Assembly: GCA_023261915.1 (NCBI GenBank)
Contig: JALRFT010000284.1
Span: 1 to 15,221, forward strand
From: Acidimicrobiales bacterium
Lineage (GTDB): Bacteria; Actinomycetota; Acidimicrobiia; Acidimicrobiales; Acidimicrobilacustridaceae
Length of the DNA: 15,221 nt
Direction: 5' to 3'
The notes beneath the pieces were generated by a model that was not told the origin of the DNA, did not search any database, and was given only the letters and a program-made list of their open reading frames with translations. The translations under genes and the position numbers were made by a program. Shown here in pieces: positions 7,457-12,875 of this stretch. Each line of letters begins with the position of its first letter. Positions within the stretch are counted from its first letter, which is position 1.

Positions 7457-8943
7457 GCGACGAGATCGCTGGGTGCATGCGCACCGGTGTCTACAGCCAG
7501 TGAGCCACGCCACGGCTCCTGGCGGAGCGCAAGGAGTTCCGCCACCTCCACAGTTGCGTCCGACCCGCCGGTGGTCTGTTTCTCGACTCGTTCCCGGATC
7601 CGACGGTGGGCCACCTGCGGGTCACAGACACACTGGATGGACATAAGGTCGGCGTCACATGACACGGCGAGTGCTCGAGCAGCCTCGCGCTCGGTCAGGC
7701 TCGTCCACGACGCGTCGAGGATGACTGAAAACCCATTCCGCAACAGTTCCCGGGCACGGTGGCGCAACTCGGCATAAACGGCGGCGACGGCAGCAGGGGC
7801 ATAGAGGCGTTCACGGACTTCGGGCGGGGGCTCGACGTCGGGAGGGAACCCGGCGAGTTGTCGCCGCACGGCATCAGAGCGCAGGACCGGCCACCCGGTG
7901 ACGTCGGCGAGGGCACGAGCCAGCGTCGTCTTCCCCACTCCTGGTAGTCCCCCAACGAGGACGAGTCGCACCGCACCAACACGAAGGTGGGCAAGGGCGA
8001 GATCCAACAGTGCATCGGCGCGGGCGCCTGCGACCGCTACCACCTCGGGGTCGGTGGTCTGGCTTGCCCGCAGGCAGTTGACCTTGCCACGAACCAGCGC
8101 ATAGCGGGCCACGTGGTGATGCATGAGGGTGTTGTGCACGACTCCGGGATCTCCCAATGCCTCCGCCCACGCCGTCACGAACGATCCGGCCGCTTCCGGG
8201 GCGCCCAACCGCTCAAGATCCATGGCGAGGAATGCGACGTCGGCAAGAACATCCACATGGCGAAGACGGTCGTCGAATTCCAGGCAGTCGAGCACCCGAG
8301 GACCCTCCGGAGTGCAGAACACGTCATCAGCCTGCAGGTCACCGTGTCCGTCGCAGATTCTCTCGTCGGACACCCGCCGATCGAAAAGCCGTTGACGACC
8401 ACGGAGATACTTGTGAGCGCGCTCTTGTGCTTCATTCACGCCATCGGGATCAACCAGGGTCGGGCCGGCTCGCCGCAGTTCCTCGAAGGATTCGTCCCAT
8501 ACGGCGGCGATACCCGACAACGATCCGTCACCGCTGATGGCGGGTGAGCGTGGCGCCCGGCGGTGGAAGTCCGCCATGAGTTTCGCCAGGGCTTCGAGGC
8601 AGCTGTGGGCGTGGGGAGAGTGCTCTGCCACCAGGGTGGCGAGGCGCCGACGGGGGTCCATGCGCCGCATCACCACCACAGGTTCGAGATGCCCATCATC
8701 ATCGGGGAGGTCAACCACCCCGAGATAGACGTCGGGGCTGAACCGTCGATTCAGCTGGACCTCGCGTTCGCAGGCCCATCGGCGCCGCTCGACCGTGCTG
8801 AAGTCAACGAAGGGAAACCGCACCGGCTTCTTACGCTTGAAGACTCGATCACCAGCGAACAGCAGGGTCGAGATGTGGGTCTCGACCACAGTGTCGAACC
8901 ACTGGGGATCGAGTGACGCTGGGGTGGGGGGATCAGGTGACAT
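7375..8943 (-). CDS. two-domain protein: aminoglycoside-phosphotransferase-like domain plus P-loop kinase/AAA domain
   Basis: A 522-residue cytoplasmic protein of the bifunctional APH-like/ATP-binding type. The N-terminal kinase-like domain (about 15-310) has an early Lys-rich strand (VFKRKKPVRFPF) and a Brenner-type loop H200-G-D202-L-Q-A-D-D207, then VLDCLEFDD (217-225). Asp202 is the catalytic aspartate position; the usual Mg-binding Asn is Asp207 here, which I believe is common in actinobacterial members. The C-terminal domain (about 325-500) has a Walker A motif GLPGVGKT with Lys338, then WPVLRSDAVRRQLAG and VILDASW, as in small-molecule P-loop kinases. The true substrate is unknown; antibiotic resistance should not be assumed. 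The ATG at 8943 has GAGGG about 5 bases upstream. The last 27 codons lie antisense to the end of the AI-2E gene and look like a non-conserved tail. Confidence 0.88.
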   Translation of the reverse strand: MSPDPPTPASLDPQWFDTVVETHISTLLFAGDRVFKRKKPVRFPFVDFSTVERRRWACEREVQLNRRFSPDVYLGVVDLPDDDGHLEPVVVMRRMDPRRRLATLVAEHSPHAHSCLEALAKLMADFHRRAPRSPAISGDGSLSGIAAVWDESFEELRRAGPTLVDPDGVNEAQERAHKYLRGRQRLFDRRVSDERICDGHGDLQADDVFCTPEGPRVLDCLEFDDRLRHVDVLADVAFLAMDLERLGAPEAAGSFVTAWAEALGDPGVVHNTLMHHHVARYALVRGKVNCLRASQTTDPEVVAVAGARADALLDLALAHLRVGAVRLVLVGGLPGVGKTTLARALADVTGWPVLRSDAVRRQLAGFPPDVEPPPEVRERLYAPAAVAAVYAELRHRARELLRNGFSVILDASWTSLTEREAARALAVSCDADLMSIQCVCDPQVAHRRIRERVEKQTTGGSDATVEVAELLALRQEPWRGSLAVDTGAHAPSDLVAQVLEASGGGSVSGVVWDWSAPGLSSR

Positions 8944-9030
8944 GCGGCCCTCGGTCGCTCTGGCGTGACCCGGTGTGTGCGGTCACGGTCCCCCGCTGCG
9001 ACGGTATCGGGGGACCGGTAGGCTCCCGAC

Positions 9031-9040
9031 CGATTAATCG
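9031..9040. promoter_or_regulatory. perfect 10-bp AT-centred palindrome in a divergent intergenic region
   Basis: CGATTAATCG is a perfect palindrome and the only AT-rich spot in the 139-base gap between the divergent kinase and repeat-protein genes, 42 bases before the latter's ATG. It could be an operator or part of a promoter. A palindrome this short can occur by chance, and no clear -35/-10 pair is visible around it. Confidence 0.2.
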
Positions 9041-9082
9041 AATACCCGCTCGAGCACTGACCGCCGAGAGCAACAGGACCCC

Positions 9083-10072
9083 ATGGATCGCAACGAGGAC
9101 GACGAAGAACGAGGCGGGGGCCGCTCTCGTTCGGGCGCGGGGGACGACCAGCCAATGAACACCACGGCGTCGCTCCGGACGCCGGACCAGCCCCTCCAGC
9201 AGCCCGGTGACCCGGTGGTCATGGCCCGGCGGCTGAGTCGGGTCGGGATCGCAGCGTTCCTGGCCTCGACACGTGCCGCCCGTGAATCACTCGGCGCTGA
9301 TCCGAGCCCGTCACGCGGGGAGGACGTCGGGATCGGGGCGATGGCGCTTCTCAGGGAGACGTCACTGAGTGCCGGTCGCTTCGCCGGCAAGGCGGTCAAC
9401 GACGTCGCCGCACGAATGAACCCGCTCGTGAAACGCGCCGAGGGGCTGCCTGGCGTGGGACCGGTGGTCGCTGCCGGACGTATCGGGGTCGGTTCCACAC
9501 TCTCCACGCTCGCTGACACGGGTCGGGCCGAACGACGACTCGCCGACGCCGAGGGAAACATGGTCGTCGAGCGCACCGTGGCCGCCGTAGCGGGAAGCGA
9601 CCTGCTGCCCGACGCTGCTGCTGCCACCGTCGCCACTCTGCCCAAGGCCCTCGACTCTGTGCTCCCCGTGGTGGTGGAGCGGATCGCCGCCGAGCCTGAC
9701 TTGCTCGTGCCTCTCGTCACCGGAGTGCTCACCCAACTCTCCAACGACCCCAAGATCGTCGCCCCCCTCGTCGACAGTGTCATCGGGGAACTCACCGAGG
9801 ATCCCGACCAGCTGCTCACCTTGGTGACCAGGATTCTCGACCCGGTCGTGGCCGCCGCCATCCCGGTGGCGCTCCAGCAACTCACCGCCAACCCCGATGC
9901 CATCCGCACCCTCATCTGGGATCAGTCCGGTGGACTCGCCGACGAGCTCGCCAACTCGTTCCGGGCCCGCATGGTCTCTGCTGATGACGGCATCAACCGC
10001 ATCACCGATCGTCTCTTCGGCCGCACCCGCCGCGCCCGCAAGGCGGCTGCGGCAGCGGGGGCCGCATCGTGA
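9083..10072 (+). CDS. uncharacterised protein with tandem 18-residue helical repeats, coupled to RDD gene
   Basis: I do not recognise a named family. The 329-residue product has a charged, low-complexity N-terminus (1-45), an Ala/Gly-rich middle with moderately hydrophobic helices (about 45-150), a repeat region (about 187-290) and a basic Arg/Ala-rich C-terminus (GRTRRARKAAAAAG). In the repeat region prolines recur exactly every 18 residues (Pro187, 205, 223, 241) on a pattern of P-x-x-L/V with hydrophobic residues every three to four positions and an acidic D/E-P end; a degenerate stretch leads to another N-P-D at 271. This suggests a stack of amphipathic helices. There is no signal peptide or clear transmembrane helix. 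Start: ATG with AGGA 4 bases upstream; ATG at 9155 is an alternative. The stop overlaps the RDD start (GTGA), so the pair is co-translated and may form one membrane-associated complex. That role is inference. Confidence 0.8.
   Translation: MDRNEDDEERGGGRSRSGAGDDQPMNTTASLRTPDQPLQQPGDPVVMARRLSRVGIAAFLASTRAARESLGADPSPSRGEDVGIGAMALLRETSLSAGRFAGKAVNDVAARMNPLVKRAEGLPGVGPVVAAGRIGVGSTLSTLADTGRAERRLADAEGNMVVERTVAAVAGSDLLPDAAAATVATLPKALDSVLPVVVERIAAEPDLLVPLVTGVLTQLSNDPKIVAPLVDSVIGELTEDPDQLLTLVTRILDPVVAAAIPVALQQLTANPDAIRTLIWDQSGGLADELANSFRARMVSADDGINRITDRLFGRTRRARKAAAAAGAAS
9641..9898 (+). repeat. coding tandem repeat, about four units of 18 codons
   Basis: Units begin at the proline codons 9641, 9695, 9749 and 9803, exactly 54 bases apart. 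A degenerate fourth unit plus a 12-residue partial unit runs to the next proline codon at 9893. Consensus at protein level: P-x-x-L/V-x-x-hydrophobic, then V/I-L near position 10-11, L/I at 14 and D/E-P at the end. The DNA is much less repetitive than the protein, so the repeat is old rather than a recent slippage product. Confidence 0.65.
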
Positions 10073-10632
10073 CCACCTCCATCACCCCGACCACCGACCG
10101 GGCCCGTCGGGTCACGCGCAATCGCCCCTCGGGTCCGGGGCGACGGGGTGAACCGGCGGGGTTCATGACCCGAGCCGTCGCCTACGTCATCGACGCCGTG
10201 GTGGTGGTGCTACTCATGAGCCTCGGGGCCTACGCCCTCGACGCCGTCGTCCTGTTGGCCACGGGTACGACCACCGGCACCGATTTCGGAGGCATGCCGA
10301 GTGGGTGGATCGTGACCCTCATCACGGCGAGCACCGTCAACCTCGTCTACCTCACCCTTGGCTGGTGGCTGTTCGGCCGGACGGTCGGCAAGCTCGTGGT
10401 CGGGGTGCGGGTCGTCGGCGCAGACGGTCGGTCGCCCTCGTTCTTCCGGTCGCTGGTGCGAGCGCTGATGTACGCCGTCTCGGCGGTGTTTGGGCTGGGG
10501 TTCGCGTGGGTTGGCCTACGCCCGCAGCGACGGGCTTGGCATGACTACGCGGCGCGTACGTGGGTTGTCTACGACTGGTCCGCCCACTCAATGTCGAACT
10601 ACGACGAGGACCCGCTCCCACCCCGAAGCTGA
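10069..10632 (+). CDS. RDD family membrane protein
   Basis: 187 residues. After a basic, disordered-looking N-terminus (1-32), the first membrane helix opens with the RDD signature R35-A-V-A-Y-V-I-D42. A second hydrophobic region (about 82-105) leads into LFGRTVGKLVVGVRVVGADG, the conserved G-x-T-x-G-K loop of the family. A third (about 135-155) is followed by RRAWHDYAARTWVV, the conserved H-D-x-x-x-x-T. RDD proteins are small membrane proteins, some linked to ion transport or stress; most are uncharacterised. The start is GTG overlapping the TGA of the preceding gene by four bases (GTGA), indicating translational coupling to the 18-residue-repeat protein. The 3' end overlaps the convergent four-helix membrane protein gene by 34 bases. 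Confidence 0.9.
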   Translation: MTTSITPTTDRARRVTRNRPSGPGRRGEPAGFMTRAVAYVIDAVVVVLLMSLGAYALDAVVLLATGTTTGTDFGGMPSGWIVTLITASTVNLVYLTLGWWLFGRTVGKLVVGVRVVGADGRSPSFFRSLVRALMYAVSAVFGLGFAWVGLRPQRRAWHDYAARTWVVYDWSAHSMSNYDEDPLPPRS

Positions 10633-11015
10633 CGGGAGAGCCCAATAGCCCAGACGTGCTGGAGCAACACGAGGGCGAAGGTCAGTACGCCGAGTGGGAG
10701 ATGGATCGACGCCGACTCCGCACTGTTGCGACCGGCGTAACCAAGTCCGGTGAGTACAAACAACAACAGCAACACGATCCCCGAGACGATGAGCTCACGC
10801 TTGGGCACTCTGGCGATGAGCGCCACCACGGCAATGATGAACCCCACGACAAACGAGGCGTTACCGATGTAGCCGTGCACATTGATCTGTCCAAGACCGG
10901 CGGTGTAGCGACCGGCGAGGACGGCCTGGGCAAGAACCAGGAGCACCAGCACGGCGGTGAGGGGGACGAAGAGCCGGACGGCTCCGGGGCGTACCGATGA
11001 GGAGGGTGAAGTCAT
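10599..11015 (-). CDS. small four-helix membrane protein with conserved histidines (DUF6220-like)
   Basis: A 138-residue protein with four hydrophobic helices: about 14-34, 46-67, 74-93 and 103-123. Histidines lie at helix edges or within helices (INVHGYIGN, SIHLPLGVLTF, LLQHVWAIG), and a short Q-I-N-V-H motif follows a loop of LAGRYTAGLG. The layout resembles DUF6220 and, loosely, small b-type-cytochrome-like membrane proteins; haem binding is only a possibility. The ATG at 11015 was chosen because it directly precedes the first helix and has GCAGG about 8 bases upstream; an upstream ATG at 11132 would add 39 non-membrane residues and is unlikely. It is transcribed divergently from aqpZ, and its 3' end overlaps the RDD gene by 34 bases. 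Confidence 0.75.
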   Translation of the reverse strand: MTSPSSSVRPGAVRLFVPLTAVLVLLVLAQAVLAGRYTAGLGQINVHGYIGNASFVVGFIIAVVALIARVPKRELIVSGIVLLLLFVLTGLGYAGRNSAESASIHLPLGVLTFALVLLQHVWAIGLSRQLRGGSGSSS

Positions 11016-11115
11016 AGGGAGAGCCTGCCACATGACACGGGGCCCTCCTGCGTTCCCATCCACCAGCATCGCCGAGCAAGCCTTTACCGTTTCTGACGGC
11101 GCCACTGGCGTTGGT

Positions 11116-11129
11116 CCGGCAGTTGCCGG
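11116..11129. promoter_or_regulatory. 14-bp inverted repeat upstream of aqpZ
   Basis: CCGGCA-GT-TGCCGG is a perfect 6-bp inverted repeat with a 2-base centre, 20 bases before the aqpZ start and just upstream of its binding site, in the 134-base gap between divergent genes. It could be an operator, but GC-rich palindromes are frequent in this background. I see no convincing -35/-10 elements in the gap. Confidence 0.22.
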
Positions 11130-11149
11130 CATGACTCGGGAGGTCCCCC

Positions 11150-11902
11150 ATGAAACTTGCGACTCGTCTCGGTGCCGAATTCCTCGGCACCTTCGTGCTC
11201 GTTCTCGGCGGTACCGGCAGTGCCGTACTCGCCGCCAAGATCATCGATCCCAACACCGGGAGTAACGAGTTGGGCATCGGCATCCTCGGGGTGTCACTCG
11301 CCTTCGGTCTCACGGTGCTCGTGATGGCCTACGGCGTGGGTCACATCTCGGGCGGCCACTTCAACCCGGCAGTCACGATCGGTCTCGTGGTGGGCAAGCG
11401 CTTCGACGTCAAGGACGCCCTCCCCTACATCGTCACCCAGGTGGTGGCCGCCATCGCCGCCTCGGCGACGGTGCTCGCCATTGCCTCCGGACAGGCGGGA
11501 GCCTCGAGTGCAGCCATCCGTGAGGGTGGTCTCGCCGCCAACGGTTACGGCGACCTCTCGCCGCAGGGTTACTCCTTGGGTGCCGGCCTCATCGCCGAGA
11601 TCGTGCTCACGGCGATCTTCGTCATCATCATCATGGGGATCACCAGCCGCAAGGCGCCCAAGGGTTTCGCCGGGGCTGCGATCGGTCTGGCCCTCACCCT
11701 CATCCACCTCATCAGCATCCCGGTCACCAATACCTCGGTGAACCCTGCCCGCTCCACCGGGCCTGCGCTGCTCGCCGGCGGCGAGTACCTCGGCCAGCTG
11801 TGGATGTTCTGGGTGGCGCCCATTGCGGGTGGCATCATCGGGGCGCTCATCTACCGCTTCGTCGGCAGCAACGACGAGGAGGGTGCTGAGGCCACGGCCT
11901 GA
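11150..11902 (+). CDS. aqpZ: aquaporin Z (MIP family water channel)
   Basis: The 250-residue product is a six-helix aquaporin with very high similarity by eye to E. coli AqpZ. It has both half-helix motifs: ISGGHFNPAVT (Asn72-Pro73-Ala74) and NTSVNPARS (Asn198-Pro199-Ala200). The aromatic/arginine filter is that of a water-selective channel: Phe52, His186, Thr195 and Arg201, with the same spacing as in E. coli AqpZ, whereas glycerol facilitators lack the His. It sits in the inner membrane and equilibrates water across it. The ATG has a strong GGGAGGT ribosome binding site 5 bases upstream. A perfect hairpin terminator follows about 29 bases after the stop, shared with the convergent peroxiredoxin gene. 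The C-terminal tail is acidic (NDEEGAEATA) and longer than in E. coli. Confidence 0.96.
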   Translation: MKLATRLGAEFLGTFVLVLGGTGSAVLAAKIIDPNTGSNELGIGILGVSLAFGLTVLVMAYGVGHISGGHFNPAVTIGLVVGKRFDVKDALPYIVTQVVAAIAASATVLAIASGQAGASSAAIREGGLAANGYGDLSPQGYSLGAGLIAEIVLTAIFVIIIMGITSRKAPKGFAGAAIGLALTLIHLISIPVTNTSVNPARSTGPALLAGGEYLGQLWMFWVAPIAGGIIGALIYRFVGSNDEEGAEATA

Positions 11903-11931
11903 TCACCCCAACGCCTCTAGCCCATGATCAC

Positions 11932-11967
11932 CAACGGCCCCGCAGCAATGATGCTGCGGGGCCGTTG
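11932..11967. terminator. perfect 16-bp hairpin between convergent genes, probable bidirectional terminator
   Basis: The left arm 11932-11947 (CAACGGCCCCGCAGCA) and right arm 11952-11967 are exact reverse complements around the loop ATGA. It lies between the aqpZ stop and the peroxiredoxin stop, which face each other, so it can serve both transcripts. No T-run follows on either strand, as is common for GC-rich actinobacterial terminators. Confidence 0.8.
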
Positions 11968-11984
11968 ACGTCAGGACTTCAAGT

Positions 11985-12620
11985 TCAGGTTCCGGGCTGC
12001 GGCAACACCCGAAGGTAGGGCTTCACCGTGGTCCAACCGTCGGGGAACAGTTCGGCCGCCTCCTCATCGGACACGGCTGCGCCGATGATCACGTCCTGCC
12101 CCTGCACCCAGTCGGCGGGGGTGGCGACCTTGTACTTGGCCGTGAGTTGCAGCGAATCGATGACCCGGAGCACCTCGTCGAAGTTCCGGCCCGTTGATGC
12201 CGGATAGGTGAGCGTGAGCTTCACCTTCTTGTCTGGTCCGATGACGAACACCGAACGCACGGTCAGTGTGTCGTCGGCATTGGGATGGATCATGTCGTAG
12301 AGATCCGAGACCGTGCGGTCGGGGTCGGCGATGAGGGGGAACTCGACCGCGGCGCCCTGGGTCTCAGCGATGTCCTGCGACCACGCTCCGTGACTCCCGA
12401 CGGGATCAACTGACAGACCAATGACCTTGACCCCACGCCGATCGAACTCGGCCGCCAGATGGGCGACCCGACCGAGTTCGGTGGTGCAGACCGGGGTGAA
12501 GTCCTTGGGATGGCTGAAGAGCACCCCCCAGGAGTCACCCAACCACTCGTGGAAGCCGATGGTGCCTTGGGTGGTCTCAGCAGTGAAATCGGGGGCGATA
12601 TCGCCCAGTCGGAGGGACAT
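11985..12620 (-). CDS. 1-Cys peroxiredoxin (Prx6 type)
   Basis: 211 residues. The thioredoxin-fold peroxidase motif is HPKDFTPVCTTE with peroxidatic Cys45; Thr42 and Arg122 complete the catalytic set. Cys45 is the only cysteine, so the protein needs an external thiol to be regenerated. The long C-terminal domain (about 160-211, with KVATPADWVQGQDVIIGAAVSDEEA) and the YPASTGRNFDEVLR segment are typical of Prx6-group enzymes. It reduces H2O2 and organic hydroperoxides in the cytoplasm. The ATG at 12620 follows GAGGAAAGAGAG, with the nearest GAGAG about 7 bases upstream. A candidate promoter lies about 80 bases upstream in an unusually AT-rich patch. It is convergent with aqpZ and divergent from the MMPL transporter gene. 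Confidence 0.95.
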   Translation of the reverse strand: MSLRLGDIAPDFTAETTQGTIGFHEWLGDSWGVLFSHPKDFTPVCTTELGRVAHLAAEFDRRGVKVIGLSVDPVGSHGAWSQDIAETQGAAVEFPLIADPDRTVSDLYDMIHPNADDTLTVRSVFVIGPDKKVKLTLTYPASTGRNFDEVLRVIDSLQLTAKYKVATPADWVQGQDVIIGAAVSDEEAAELFPDGWTTVKPYLRVLPQPGT

Positions 12621-12699
12621 GTCAGTGCTCTCTTTCCTCGGGAACCGCCGTAACGATGGCAGCGGACCCGTTCAGTTGGGGTCAATAACTATAAATCCG

Positions 12700-12728
12700 A
12701 TCATATTTGTCGGCTTTTGCCACCGCAA
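12700..12728 (-). promoter_or_regulatory. candidate promoter for the peroxiredoxin gene in an AT-rich patch
   Basis: On the minus strand, TTGCGG (12728-12723) and TATGAT (12705-12700) are separated by 17 bases, a reasonable -35/-10 pair (3 of 6 and 5 of 6 matches to the sigma70 consensus). They lie in the most AT-rich stretch of the window (about 12681-12718), which also holds an imperfect inverted repeat CCGA...TCGG at 12697-12713. The rest of the 12621-12875 gap holds no gene that I can support. Confidence 0.35.
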
Positions 12729-12875
12729 CCCGGAGCGAGGATGAACCCGGCCCCCGAGCAGTCGGGCAGAGCGCTCTGGAGCAACCAACCACCGAGGCGA
12801 TCGACGGTTCGTCAATTGGTCCCGCCGGGCAATAGCCTCACAGAGCCCCGTCACCCTCCACCCCCCGGAGACCGC

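Noticed and set aside
7375..8943. Aminoglycoside resistance gene
   Set aside because: The APH-like fold is shared by many kinases of unrelated substrates, and the fused P-loop kinase domain points to a housekeeping or unknown role.
9641..9898. CRISPR-like or satellite repeat because of the 54-base period
   Set aside because: The period is visible only at protein level; the DNA units are diverged, lie within an open frame and have no spacer structure.
11016..11132. N-terminal extension of the four-helix membrane protein from ATG 11132
   Set aside because: The extra residues are not membrane-like; the ATG at 11015 directly precedes helix one.
12717..12875. N-terminal extension of the MMPL protein from an upstream ATG
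   Set aside because: The 53 extra residues are Pro/Arg-rich, and the ATG at 12876 has a good GGAG site and the standard MMPL N-terminus.
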